64,000 bases of DNA from assembly GCA_049279675.1 (NCBI GenBank), contig JBAPOP010000101.1, positions 1-64,000 of the forward strand, written 5' to 3'. The notes beneath the pieces were generated by a model that saw only the letters and a list, made by a program, of their open reading frames with translations, did no database searches and was not told the origin of the DNA. The DNA comes from Palsa-147 sp049279675 (GTDB lineage Bacteria; Acidobacteriota; Terriglobia; Acidiferrales; UBA7541). The position numbers and the translations under genes were made by a program. This document shows positions 33,334-42,123 of the stretch, one piece after another; the first letter of the stretch is position 1, and every line of letters begins with the position of its first letter.

Positions 33334-33864
33334 ATGAAAGACTTGAAGAGGAATTTGCTGACGGTTCTGGTGCTGGGAGGCATTGTCGCGATGCTGGTGG
33401 CGTTCGCGATGCCGGACTACCGCCAGGGCGAGGCGAGCCCGCTGGGTCGGCCGGCGAAAGATTTTGCGCTGACGCTCGACGGGAAACAGATTCATCTTTC
33501 GGATTTGCGCGGAAAAGTTGTCGTGCTGAATTTTTGGGCCACGTGGTGCCCGCCGTGCGTAGAAGAGACGCCATCGCTCAGCCAATTGCAGACGCGGATT
33601 GCGCCGCTGGGCGGCACGGTGCTTGGCATCAGCATGGATGACGACGAGAAAGCGTATGAGCGTTTCTTGCAGGCTTACAACGTTGACTATCCGACTTACC
33701 GAGATCCAACAAAAAAACTTGCTGGCGAATACGGAACTGCGATGTATCCCGAGACGTATGTGATTGACCGCCAGGGGCGCATCGCGCGAAAGATTGTCGG
33801 CGAGCAGGATTGGAACGACGGCGACATCACGGCGTACATGCAGGAATTACTCGCGAAGAAGTAA
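33334..33864 (+). CDS. TlpA/ResA-like thiol-disulfide oxidoreductase
   Basis: 176 residues from the ATG at 33334 (AAGG six bases upstream); a GTG at 33313 is possible. One N-terminal membrane anchor (LLTVLVLGGIVAMLVAFA) and a periplasmic thioredoxin fold with VVLNFWATWCPPCVEETPSL (CxxC). The cis-Pro region reads MYPETYVIDR. Likely acts in cytochrome c or cuproprotein maturation. Divergent from the glycosyltransferase gene; a related gene lies at 38048. Confidence 0.9.
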   Translation: MKDLKRNLLTVLVLGGIVAMLVAFAMPDYRQGEASPLGRPAKDFALTLDGKQIHLSDLRGKVVVLNFWATWCPPCVEETPSLSQLQTRIAPLGGTVLGISMDDDEKAYERFLQAYNVDYPTYRDPTKKLAGEYGTAMYPETYVIDRQGRIARKIVGEQDWNDGDITAYMQELLAKK

Positions 33865-34020
33865 TGCGTGAGACGAGTGGCTCGCGGAATCGATTTGAGA
33901 GAAACGTTTCAGCCTCTGGGTCGCCGGCGGTGGCTGAGCATTGGGTTTCGGGAGGCATGGGCCTCCTGGCTCTGAGCAAATCGGCACAGACTGCTACCTC
34001 GTTCGTTCGCCCTTATCTTT

Positions 34021-34258
34021 TTATTCGATCATGTATGTATTGAGTTGAGGTCGCGCTGCATTCTGGACACGGCCGTGTTTGCGGCCGTAGCTGAAGTAGA
34101 TTATGAGACCGATGGCGAGCCAGACGATCAGGCGCGCCCAGTTCGACGAGCCCAGGCCCGACATCAAAAATAGATTCATCAAAATTCCGACGATTGGTAC
34201 GAATGGCACCAGCGGCGTCTTGAACGGACGCGGCGCACGGTGGAATTTGACAAAGGGA
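34021..34258 (-). pseudogene. C-terminal stump of an APC-type amino-acid permease
   Basis: The minus-strand frame ending at 34021 contains RAPRPFKTPLVPFVPIVGI, a hydrophobic helix, then IVWLAIGLIIYFSYGRKHG: the last loop and two helices of CAT/YfnA-type permeases. Upstream (above about 34258) homology stops at the csoR promoter region and no rest of the gene follows. So the csoR-copA unit appears to have replaced the front of a permease gene. Identification is by eye but the motifs are strong. With promoter DNA it fills 33865-34296. Confidence 0.7.
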
Positions 34259-34291
34259 ATGCGGCAGCGCAGTATACCCCTAGGGGGTATA
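34247..34291 (+). promoter_or_regulatory. csoR promoter with CsoR-type operator
   Basis: TTGACA at 34247-34252, an 18-bp spacer and AGTATA at 34271-34276. The -10 lies inside a perfect inverted repeat TATACCCC-TAG-GGGGTATA (34273-34291), the well-known copper-responsive CsoR operator shape. Bound repressor would cover the -10 until Cu(I) releases it. The predicted transcript start is only about 14 bases before the csoR ATG. Confidence 0.85.
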
Positions 34292-34296
34292 TTCGG

Positions 34297-34647
34297 ATGG
34301 CTCGCGCGAAGACTCTTCAGCCTGCGGCGTGTGGTTGCGAAGCGCATGCCGGACCGAAGAAGGCGGCCGGTGTGGACCCGGAAATCAAATCGGCGAATCG
34401 GATCCGGCTGCGGCGGATCGAGGGACAGGTGCGCGGGCTGCAACGAATGGTTGATGACGACCGATACTGCCCCGACATTCTTGTCCAGCTTTCGTCGGTG
34501 CAGGAGGCGTTGCGGGCCGTCGGGCAGGCGCTAATGCGAAATCATTTGCGGCATTGCGTCACGCAGACGATCCGGAAGGGGAACAGAAGTGAAGCGGATG
34601 CGACACTCGATGAGTTGCTGCAGCTGATTTACACCCATGCGCGGTGA
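34297..34647 (+). CDS. csoR: Copper-sensing transcriptional repressor CsoR
   Basis: 116 residues from the ATG at 34297; a GTG at 34372 would give just the core domain. All-helical DUF156 fold: RIRLRRIEGQVRGLQRMVDD, then the Cu(I) site of Cys in RYCPDILVQL and His and Cys in NHLRHC, the C-H-C triad. The N-terminal extension has two more cysteines (AACGCEAH) and a His, which could bind metal too. The operator immediately upstream implies autoregulation; copA follows. Confidence 0.93.
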   Translation: MARAKTLQPAACGCEAHAGPKKAAGVDPEIKSANRIRLRRIEGQVRGLQRMVDDDRYCPDILVQLSSVQEALRAVGQALMRNHLRHCVTQTIRKGNRSEADATLDELLQLIYTHAR

Positions 34648-34758
34648 GCGAGCGAGGCAATTTCAGATTTCACGTTTCAGATTTAAGATTGCAAATTCAA
34701 ATCCAGATAGATGCGCGGCTTCGATGCCGCGCCGCAAGTGCTAATGGAAGAGTGGACG

Positions 34759-37080
34759 ATGGAGCGAGATCCAGTTTGCGGAATGGCGGTTGAGGCAAAC
34801 ACGGCCGCGGCTAAGCGCGAGCGCGGCGGGAAGACTTTCTACTTTTGCAACCAAGGATGTGCCGCGAAATTTGACGCGGAGCCGGATAAATATCTCAGTG
34901 CGCGGCCCGCAACAGACGGAGTTTCTTCCGCGCGCAGCGGCGAATCGAAGGAAATCGAATATACGTGCCCGATGCACCCGCAGATCGTGCGGGCGGGGCC
35001 GGGCGCTTGTCCGATTTGCGGAATGGCACTCGAGCCGAGAACGGCGTCGGCTGAAACGACTGAAAATCCAGAACTCGCAATGATGTCGCGCCGGTTCTGG
35101 GTGTCTGCGGCGCTTAGCCTGCCGATTGTTCTGCTCGCGATGTCTGACATGATTCCGGCGCAGCCGGTCCAGCACGCGCTTTCGATGCGCGCGATTTCGT
35201 GGACTGAATTCCTGCTCGCGACACCGGTGGTGATCTGGGGTGGTTGGCCATTCTTCGAACGAGGGTGGGCATCCGTCGTCAATCGCAGCTTGAACATGTT
35301 CACGCTCATCGCGCTGGGAACCGGTACGGCCTACGTGTTCAGCGTGGCCGCAGTTCTCTTCCCCGGCGCGTTTCCGGCCTCGTTCAGAACGAACGGCCAC
35401 GATCTTCCGACCTATTTCGAAGCTGCGGCCGCGATTACGACGTTGGTGCTGCTCGGCCAAATGCTCGAATTGCAAGCGCGAAGCCGCACATCGACCGCGA
35501 TTCAATCGTTGCTGCGAATGGCGCCGAAGACAGCGCGCGTGGTGCGCGGCGCGGGAACGCCCTCCGCACGGGAAGAAGATATTCCGATCGAGCGAGTGGT
35601 CGTTGGCGACACGCTGCGCGTTCGTCCGGGCGAGCGCGTGCCCGTCGACGGAACCGTGATCGAAGGATCGAGCGCCGTGGATGAATCCATGGTGACTGGC
35701 GAGCCGATCACCGCCGAAAAGCTGGCGGGCAGCCGCGTCACGGGCGGAACAGTGAACGGCACCGGGAGCTTTTTGATGCGTACGGAGCGAGTCGGTTCAG
35801 AGACGCTGCTCGCGCAAATCGTGCGGATGGTCAGCGAGGCGCAGAGAACTCGCGCGCCGATTCAACGCCTCGCGGATGTTGTCGCGTCGTATTTCGTGCC
35901 GGTAGTGATGTTGGCAGCTGTCCTCACTTTTGCGGCTTGGGCAATATCGGGGCCGCAACCGAGGCTGGCGCACGGACTCGTCAACGCTGTGGCAGTGCTG
36001 ATTATCGCCTGCCCATGCGCTCTTGGACTTGCGACGCCGATGGCCATCATGGTCGGAACCGGGCGCGGCGCGACTGCCGGGGTCTTGATCAAGAATGCGG
36101 AAGCGCTGGAGATGCTCGAGAAAGTTGACATAGTCGTTCTGGATAAGACCGGGACGATCACGGAAGGCCGCCCGAAACTTGATCGAATCGAAACGGAGGC
36201 TGGGCAGAGCCAAGACGAAGTTTTGCGCCTCGCCGCTTCCATCGAACGCGCGAGCGAGCATCCCCTTGCGGCGGCGATCGTTGGAGGAGCGCGGGCCAAG
36301 AGCCTCGGTCTAGCGAGCGTGCAAGATTTTCGGGCGTACCCCGGCAAAGGCGTCGTCGGGACTGTCGTAGGTAGACGCGTTGCGCTGGGCAATCCGGCTC
36401 TGTTTGGCGAGCTGGGAATTTCGATAGGAGCGTGGGCCGAGCGCGTTGAGGCGCTGCGCCGCGATGGAAAAACCGTGATGCTCGTCGCGGTTGACGGAAC
36501 AATCGCGGGAATTCTGGCCGTCGCCGATCCGGTGAAAGCATCCACGCCGGAAGCGATCGCTCAACTGCATCGCTCGGGCGTGAAGATCGCGATGGTGACG
36601 GGCGACAGCGAGGCGACGGCGAAGAGCGTCGCGAAGCAGTTGGGAATCGACGACGTGTTCGCGGAAATCCTGCCGCAGCAAAAAGCGGAAATCGTAAAGA
36701 AGCTGCAAGCTGAGGGGCATGTGGTCGCGATGGCGGGCGATGGTATCAACGACGCACCTGCGCTGGCGCAGGCGGACGTTGGCATCGCGATGGGAACTGG
36801 CACGGACATTGCCATCGAGAGCGCGGGAATTACGCTCGTGCAAGGCGATATCCGCGGGATCGCGCGGGCGCGCAACTTGAGTCGCGCCACGATGCGAAAC
36901 ATTCGCCAGAATCTTTTCTTTGCATTCGTCTACAACGCGCTGGGCGTTCCCATTGCAGCAGGCGTGCTGTATCCGTGGTTCGGATTGCTGCTGAGTCCGA
37001 TCATTGCGAGCGCAGCGATGACGTTCAGCTCCGTTTCGGTGATCGCGAATGCGCTCCGATTGCGGCGGGTGGAATTGTGA
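34759..37080 (+). CDS. copA: Copper-translocating P1B-type ATPase with YHS and heavy-metal-binding domains
   Basis: 773 residues from the ATG at 34759 (GGAAGAG upstream; an ATG at 34744 is also in frame). N-terminus: a YHS domain (RDPVCGMAVE, YFCNQGCAAKF) then a CPMHP domain (YTCPMHPQIV, CPICGMALEP) in place of the usual CxxC HMA domains. ATPase motifs: MVTGEPI, IIACPCALGLATP (CPC, Cu+ site), DKTGTITEG phosphorylation Asp, SEHPLA and GDGINDAPALA. Exports Cu(I) or Ag(I) across the inner membrane. Controlled by CsoR. Confidence 0.94.
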   Translation: MERDPVCGMAVEANTAAAKRERGGKTFYFCNQGCAAKFDAEPDKYLSARPATDGVSSARSGESKEIEYTCPMHPQIVRAGPGACPICGMALEPRTASAETTENPELAMMSRRFWVSAALSLPIVLLAMSDMIPAQPVQHALSMRAISWTEFLLATPVVIWGGWPFFERGWASVVNRSLNMFTLIALGTGTAYVFSVAAVLFPGAFPASFRTNGHDLPTYFEAAAAITTLVLLGQMLELQARSRTSTAIQSLLRMAPKTARVVRGAGTPSAREEDIPIERVVVGDTLRVRPGERVPVDGTVIEGSSAVDESMVTGEPITAEKLAGSRVTGGTVNGTGSFLMRTERVGSETLLAQIVRMVSEAQRTRAPIQRLADVVASYFVPVVMLAAVLTFAAWAISGPQPRLAHGLVNAVAVLIIACPCALGLATPMAIMVGTGRGATAGVLIKNAEALEMLEKVDIVVLDKTGTITEGRPKLDRIETEAGQSQDEVLRLAASIERASEHPLAAAIVGGARAKSLGLASVQDFRAYPGKGVVGTVVGRRVALGNPALFGELGISIGAWAERVEALRRDGKTVMLVAVDGTIAGILAVADPVKASTPEAIAQLHRSGVKIAMVTGDSEATAKSVAKQLGIDDVFAEILPQQKAEIVKKLQAEGHVVAMAGDGINDAPALAQADVGIAMGTGTDIAIESAGITLVQGDIRGIARARNLSRATMRNIRQNLFFAFVYNALGVPIAAGVLYPWFGLLLSPIIASAAMTFSSVSVIANALRLRRVEL

Positions 37081-37163
37081 GGACGCACGATCGACGGGTA
37101 GCGAGTAACGCTCGATGCGTTCATGTTGCTAATGATTTTGATTAATGCCATCGAGCGGACAAT

Positions 37164-37182
37164 CGCCGGCAAGATGCCGGCG
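37164..37182. repeat. REP-like GCCGGC hairpin (copy 2)
   Basis: CGCCGGC (37164-37170) and GCCGGCG (37176-37182) around AAGAT. It is the inverted form of the 3206-3224 hairpin with adjoining TAG/CTA bases also shared. It lies behind copA but has no T-run in that direction. Confidence 0.65.
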
Positions 37183-37248
37183 CTACGAATGGATTTTGCG
37201 CACAACGCGGCCAGTGTGCATGCGGCGTAAATTGCTATAATTCCTCGC

Positions 37249-37476
37249 ATGACCTACATGACCGTGACGTATGAACTGCAGCATGCGCTCCAGCCTGAGC
37301 AATTCAAGGCGCTGGGGCAATTCGCGAATACATACGGCCTGCAACGATTTCGGTTCGAGGAAGACAAGAAGCTGCTTCACTTCGATTACGACGCTTCGCG
37401 GCTAAAAGAATCGGTGGTTGAAAACGTTCTGAGGAGCGCTCGGATTCCAGTGCTGAGGCGCGTGACGCCGCAATAG
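37249..37476 (+). CDS. Small HMA-fold-like protein lacking CxxC
   Basis: 75 residues (a second ATG three codons in is possible). The pattern of strands and helices, with KLLHFDYDASRLKESVVENVLRSARIPV at the end, resembles the last half of heavy-metal-associated (ferredoxin-like) domains. The metal-binding CxxC is absent, and His residues (LQHAL, LLHF) are the only likely ligands. It lies about 170 bp after copA and might be an accessory or degenerate chaperone. Assignment by resemblance only. Confidence 0.55.
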   Translation: MTYMTVTYELQHALQPEQFKALGQFANTYGLQRFRFEEDKKLLHFDYDASRLKESVVENVLRSARIPVLRRVTPQ

Positions 37477-37489
37477 CGGAGAGATTTTT

Positions 37490-37517
37490 GGGGCCCCCGC
37501 TTGGGATCGGGGGCCCC
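37490..37517. repeat. GC-only hairpin
   Basis: GGGGCCCCC (37490-37498) and GGGGGCCCC (37509-37517), loop of ten. It could end the 37249-37476 transcript, although no T-run follows. The remainder of 37477-38047 (about 570 bp) shows no convincing gene on either strand; short frames there look like chance. Confidence 0.6.
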
Positions 37518-38047
37518 TAAAGGTCGCGTTCCATTGACCCGGTCTAGGCGTGAACGGGTCATGGGGTCATCCATCCTAGCTTCCCTCTCAGAGGCAGGTG
37601 GGAACAACCCACATCGCGTAGTGAGCAAGCCCCTTCCTCCTCGCTCACTTCGCTCCGCGGATCGTCTTAGTTCGGAACGCGACCCGCAATTGCAGATAGA
37701 GCAAGTCGGTGGCCCAAAGCGTGGGCTGACGAATCAAAGGTCATGTTGCTGCAATTGAGATGCTTAGTGGCGTGCGCCTAGCGGAGCTGACGGCTCTCTC
37801 GAACCAAATCGGGAATGAGAATCCCGGTGTGGGGCGCGGGCGCCGATTCTGACGGAATGTCGGGCTCAAATTGTCGCGACACCGCTGAAATTCTCTCGGA
37901 TCGATACAATCCGCGAGCGAAACATTTCTGCATTTCGCGAATCTAAGCCAGCGTGACGGCTTCGAAATCGCAACACGCAAGATTGCGGGTCCTATTGGTG
38001 AATCCCGAGTTCAGCGCGATAATGGTTGCAGCAAGCGTGACGAAAAT

Positions 38048-38977
38048 ATGAATCGTATCGGAATACTTCTCGCGAGCGGATGCGCCGGCTTGGCGCTGCT
38101 CGCCGCTGCGTTCGGCGGAGTCCGAGCCTACCACCCCGCGGTTGCGGCCGCTGCGATCCATGCGGCCGTGGCTCAACCCAAGGAAACAGCCCAGCCAATC
38201 GCAGACGAGGCGAACGCACAGGATGACGACGAGGCGGTAGTTCGCTTCGTAAAGAATCCGGAGCCGATTCCGCTGTTCATGGCGCGGGACCTGGACGGCA
38301 ACGTCGTCTCAACTGCCGCGTACAAGGGAAAAGTAGTGTTGGTGAACTTTTGGGCGACCTGGTGTCCGCCATGCCGCGAGGAAATTCCAGAGCTCGTCAA
38401 GCTGCAGGACAAGTACAAAGATCAATTGCAAATCCTGTCGATTTCCGAAGATGAAGCGCCGCCGGAAGTTGTGAGGGCCTTCGCGCGACAGGCGCACATC
38501 AATTATCCGATCTTGTTGGTCACCCAGGAACTGGAAACCGATTTCGGAGGAGTGCCGGCGCTTCCGACCGTGTTCGTGATCAATAGAGACGGCGGGATCG
38601 TGCAGAAGCACGTTGGTTTCTATCCCGTGGCCGTGTATGACCGCGAAATTCGCGCGCTGACCGGAATGCCGATTGATGCAAGGATCGAGACGTTTGAAGA
38701 CACCGGCCAGATTTTCATGAAAAACGCGAAAAATGCGACTGAGTTGCCGGGTGTCGATCTCTCGAAATTGACTCCGGCGCAAAAACAGGTTGCGTTGAGG
38801 CGGATGAATTCGGAAACCTGCACCTGCGGATGCCGGCTGACGCTTGCGCAGTGCCGTATTAACGACACGGCGTGTCCGACGAGCCGTCAAATTGCCAACA
38901 AGATCGTGCAGGAAATTCTCTCAGGCAAGCCCGAGCCACCCGCGAAACCGGACGACGATAACTCGTCGACCGACTGA
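38048..38977 (+). CDS. TlpA-like thioredoxin-fold protein with C-terminal cysteine motif
   Basis: 309 residues. N-terminal membrane anchor or signal (GILLASGCAGLALLAAAF; the Cys could be a lipobox-like site). Residues about 75-215 form a thioredoxin fold with VNFWATWCPPCREEIPELV. The C-terminal part has CTCGCRLTLAQCRINDTACPTS, five cysteines in a compact pattern suggesting a metal or disulfide module, similar in spirit to CcmH- or PCYCGC-type domains. Probably a periplasmic redox protein handling cytochrome or copper-protein thiols. Confidence 0.88.
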   Translation: MNRIGILLASGCAGLALLAAAFGGVRAYHPAVAAAAIHAAVAQPKETAQPIADEANAQDDDEAVVRFVKNPEPIPLFMARDLDGNVVSTAAYKGKVVLVNFWATWCPPCREEIPELVKLQDKYKDQLQILSISEDEAPPEVVRAFARQAHINYPILLVTQELETDFGGVPALPTVFVINRDGGIVQKHVGFYPVAVYDREIRALTGMPIDARIETFEDTGQIFMKNAKNATELPGVDLSKLTPAQKQVALRRMNSETCTCGCRLTLAQCRINDTACPTSRQIANKIVQEILSGKPEPPAKPDDDNSSTD

Positions 38978-39054
38978 TCTAGTGCTGGATTGACACCACG
39001 CGCGATCAGCACCGCGCGCCCTCGCATTCGAACGAAATTACCTTCCCTCAAATG

Positions 39055-39090
39055 AAAAACAGCGTCTCCCACCGCATGTGAGAGACGCTG
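39055..39090 (-). terminator. Intrinsic terminator
   Basis: Stem CAGCGTCTC (39060-39068) and GAGACGCTG (39082-39090). Read on the minus strand it is followed by TTTTT (39059-39055). It ends the 39120-39410 gene. Confidence 0.85.
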
Positions 39091-39119
39091 CTTCGGAAAG
39101 CGCGGCTTGAAAGTGTTCT

Positions 39120-39410
39120 CTACTTGTCGTACTGCTGGCAGATTTCCAGCTGGCGAATCGCTTCGTCGGTGGCGCGAAGAGCCTCAACGCGGTGGCCGCC
39201 GAAATCGTGGGCCGCATGCTCCATATGAGCCTTCGCGCGGCGCAGGGCTTCGAGCGCGTCATGGATTTCGGGATGGCGTTCCGGCACCGCTGGTTGAACC
39301 GTAACGGTGGCAGGCTTGCCGTTCGGAGGCGCCGCCGGCGCAGAGGCGGGGAATGTCAACGCGAGCATCAGCACCGCAGCTGCGAAAATGCTTACGATTT
39401 TCATCTTCAT
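39120..39410 (-). CDS. Small secreted protein, unknown
   Basis: 96 residues with a clear Sec signal (KIVSIFAAAVLMLALTFPASA) and a short mature helix rich in His, Ala and charged residues (HPEIHDALEALRRAKAHMEHAAHDFGGH). A strong AGGAGG precedes the ATG by eight bases, and its own terminator follows. The His-rich helix could bind metal; similar small proteins are common in soil bacteria without assigned function. Confidence 0.8.
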   Translation of the reverse strand: MKMKIVSIFAAAVLMLALTFPASAPAAPPNGKPATVTVQPAVPERHPEIHDALEALRRAKAHMEHAAHDFGGHRVEALRATDEAIRQLEICQQYDK

Positions 39411-39678
39411 GAAGTGATCCTCCTCGTCCGAATCACGGCTCGGACTGCCGAAATTGAAATCAGTCCCAAATCATCGAACACAATGAAACGCAGAAAGTTG
39501 CCTTCCAAGATCGCTGGCGGACTTGCCGCTACGCGAACGCTCAAATTCTATTCCGCGCCGCGTCGACTTCAACGGACATTTTGCAATGTGTGAGCGACAG
39601 GTAACGGGCAGCGGCAAGTGTTGACCGCGGCGTTGCGTATCATTTAGTCTCAAGCACCAAATTCCAGGAGCACATTTC

Positions 39679-40095
39679 ATGGACAGTCGAATGGACGAGA
39701 GGAAATTGTTGCTGTCGCGGCGCGATTTCGCGCGAAAAGCGGCGCTTGCCGCGGCTGGCGCTGCGATTGTTCCAGCCGCGCTGCGCGCCACGCCGCTGGC
39801 AGCCGATGATCTCCCAATTTCGGAAGTGCAAGCGCCGCCAGCCACTCCGCTTTCGGCGGAGGATAAGGCTCAAGTGGACGCGAGAGTGTCTGCGATACTC
39901 CGAAAGTATGGCGATCGATTGTCGCCGGAACAGAAGGACGAGATTCGCAGGCTTTCGACTGAGCTCCAAAAGCCTTTGATTCGTTTGCGCGCCTATCCAC
40001 TCGGCAATAGCAACCAGCCGGCGACAGTTTTGAAACTCGTCTCAGACGCTAAACCTGCTCCCGCGAAGCCTGCTCCGGCGAAACCGCGCCGCTAA
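39679..40095 (+). CDS. Tat-exported small protein, partner of the downstream amidase
   Basis: 138 residues. Twin-arginine signal SRRDFARKAALAAAGAAI with an AxA-like cleavage site soon after. The mature part is mostly helical (EDKAQVDARVSAILRKYGD, SPEQKDEIRRLSTELQKPL) with a Pro/Ala/Lys repeat tail (AKPAPAKPAPAKP). AGGAG lies before the ATG. The amidase gene begins 14 bp after its stop, so the two are probably co-transcribed. Function unknown. Confidence 0.82.
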   Translation: MDSRMDERKLLLSRRDFARKAALAAAGAAIVPAALRATPLAADDLPISEVQAPPATPLSAEDKAQVDARVSAILRKYGDRLSPEQKDEIRRLSTELQKPLIRLRAYPLGNSNQPATVLKLVSDAKPAPAKPAPAKPRR

Positions 40096-40109
40096 TTGGA
40101 GAAGCTGAA

Positions 40110-41516
40110 ATGATGCTCAGCGACGACGTTTTGTATTTGCCCGTGAGCGAACTGGGCCGCCGGATTCGCGCCCGGAAGATCTCGCCAGTGATTCTGGCTG
40201 AGAGTTACATCGCGAGAAGCGAGCGGCTGAATCCAGTGCTTAACGCCTACGCCACCTTGACGCGCGATCTGGGGCTCGAACAAGCGCACGCGGCCGAGAA
40301 AGAAATCGCTGCCGGCCATTATCGCGGCCCATTGCACGGAATTCCCTACGCGGCGAAGGATCTTCTTGCGGCGAAAGGCTATCCCACCACATGGGGCGCG
40401 CAGCCCTATGCAGGTCAATCATTCGATTACGACGCCGCCGTGATCGAGCGGCTCAATCGCGCTGGCGCCGTACTGATCGGCAAAGCTGCGATGATCGAGC
40501 TGGCGGGCGGCATGGGCTATCGGTTCGCGTCGGCGTCGCTCACAGGACCGGCGAAGAATCCGTGGAATGAAGGGTGCTGGACGTGCGGTTCGTCGAGCGG
40601 TTCGGGCGCGATCGTGTCTGCGGCGCTGGCGGCTTTCGCGATCGGCACCGAAACGTGGGGCTCGATTATTTGCCCCTCGGGATTTTGCGGAATCAGCGGG
40701 CTGCGGCCGACGTTCGGCCGCGTGAGCCGCTACGGAGCCATGGCGCTTGCCTATTCGCTCGATAAGATTGGGCCGATGGCGCGCGCGGCGGAAGATTGCG
40801 AACTCGTTCTCGCGGCGATTGCCGGACACGATTCGCGCGATCGGAGTTCCCTTTCGGACGCGGATGCCAAGTTTGAGATTGCTTCGCCGGGATCGTCACC
40901 GCGGCTGCGTGTGGGACGGCTTACGAACGCGTGGAAGAAATGCGATGACGAAATCGCGAGCGCGGCAGTGGATGTGTTCGAAGCTCTCAAGCAGCATGTC
41001 GCGACAATTGACGACGTAGAGCTGCCCGTTGGGCCGTTCGACGAGGCGGCCGGAACAATTATAGGCGTAGAGGGCGCTGCGGCATTTCGCGATCTGATCG
41101 AGAGCGGCAAAGTTGCCGAGTTGGCAGACCCGCTCGGGCGAGTGGCTGGCTACGTGAACGAGCAAATTCCCGCGAGCGATTACATGCGAGCGCAGCAAGT
41201 CCGGGAAATTTGCCAGGAAAGCATCAATTCGCTCTTCGACGCGTTTGACGTGATAGCCGCGCCGACGCTTCCCGTGGCCGCGAGCACGCTCGACACAAAT
41301 CTCGAAAAGGGCCTGAGTTTCCCGGATCCCGTCGGAGCTATTGGAAATCTCTGCGGACTGCCTGCGATCAGCGTGCCGTGCGGATTCACGTCTCAGAAAT
41401 TGCCGATTGGCATTCAGTTCATCGCGCGATGTGGGAACGAGCGCGCCGTTCTTGCTGCGGCAAACTTGTATCAGCAGCTTACGGACTGGCACACGAGACG
41501 CCCGCCGATTTCGTGA
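40110..41516 (+). CDS. Amidase signature-family hydrolase
   Basis: 468 residues. Ser-cisSer-Lys triad visible: Lys in IGKAAMIELAGG, the Gly/Ser-rich block CGSSSGSGAIVSAALAAFAIGTET with both serines, and TETWGSIICPSGFCG. It lacks GatB or GatC neighbours, and the catalytic block departs somewhat from GatA, so it is more likely a general amidase than the tRNA amidotransferase subunit. No signal peptide on itself although its upstream partner has a Tat signal. Substrate unknown. Confidence 0.9.
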   Translation: MMLSDDVLYLPVSELGRRIRARKISPVILAESYIARSERLNPVLNAYATLTRDLGLEQAHAAEKEIAAGHYRGPLHGIPYAAKDLLAAKGYPTTWGAQPYAGQSFDYDAAVIERLNRAGAVLIGKAAMIELAGGMGYRFASASLTGPAKNPWNEGCWTCGSSSGSGAIVSAALAAFAIGTETWGSIICPSGFCGISGLRPTFGRVSRYGAMALAYSLDKIGPMARAAEDCELVLAAIAGHDSRDRSSLSDADAKFEIASPGSSPRLRVGRLTNAWKKCDDEIASAAVDVFEALKQHVATIDDVELPVGPFDEAAGTIIGVEGAAAFRDLIESGKVAELADPLGRVAGYVNEQIPASDYMRAQQVREICQESINSLFDAFDVIAAPTLPVAASTLDTNLEKGLSFPDPVGAIGNLCGLPAISVPCGFTSQKLPIGIQFIARCGNERAVLAAANLYQQLTDWHTRRPPIS

Positions 41517-41685
41517 CGCGATGGGATCGTCCGATTACCTGAGATGCGCAGAGTGGTTCCGCTTGAATCCTGCCTGTTAGTCCTATCGCACCACTGATAC
41601 CGAAGTACCAGCAATTCGTTACTTTAAGAGGGTTGTCCGTCGCCGTCGCTCTCTCTAATCTCAGAGGGTCAACGGAGGGTGGACA

Positions 41686-42123
41686 ATGGATTCGATGAAT
41701 AACGCGGAATCAGCTTCGGCCTCGCAAGATGCTGTAAATGAATCAGTTACAGCGGTGAGCGCGCAACCTGAGGGAACGACGGGCGCGACGGCGAAGCCTG
41801 CCGATGCACGAGTGTTCGTCCAAGTCCACAGCACGGACGTGGAAGCGATCCGCGCAGTTCTGGCGTTGACGCCGACGAAGCGCAAGGGATTCCCGATGTG
41901 GCTTTGGCTTGGTCTAACGTTGGCGCTGTTGGTTGGAGCCTTCGCCAGTTGGCAATGGATGGTCTCGACGACGCAAACGGCAGAAAATATCGCGCCGCCA
42001 CTGATCGCGGCTCCGAAGCCGCCCGATTTTGCATTCGCAATATCCGCACCAAATCCTCCGACGCAACCAATGTCGACAAGGTCGCATTCGCGGCATGGGC
42101 GCGGGCGGTCTGCCGGAAACTAA
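41686..42123 (+). CDS. Single-pass membrane protein, unknown
   Basis: 145 residues with a strong GGAGGG before the ATG. Residues 1-70 are low-complexity and acidic or polar. One transmembrane segment (MWLWLGLTLALLVGAFASWQW) is at about 68-90, followed by a short Pro-rich tail. Other frames remain open past its stop, so a late frameshift shortening the tail is possible. Flanks 41517-41685 and 42124-42262 hold no gene. Confidence 0.65.
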   Translation: MDSMNNAESASASQDAVNESVTAVSAQPEGTTGATAKPADARVFVQVHSTDVEAIRAVLALTPTKRKGFPMWLWLGLTLALLVGAFASWQWMVSTTQTAENIAPPLIAAPKPPDFAFAISAPNPPTQPMSTRSHSRHGRGRSAGN

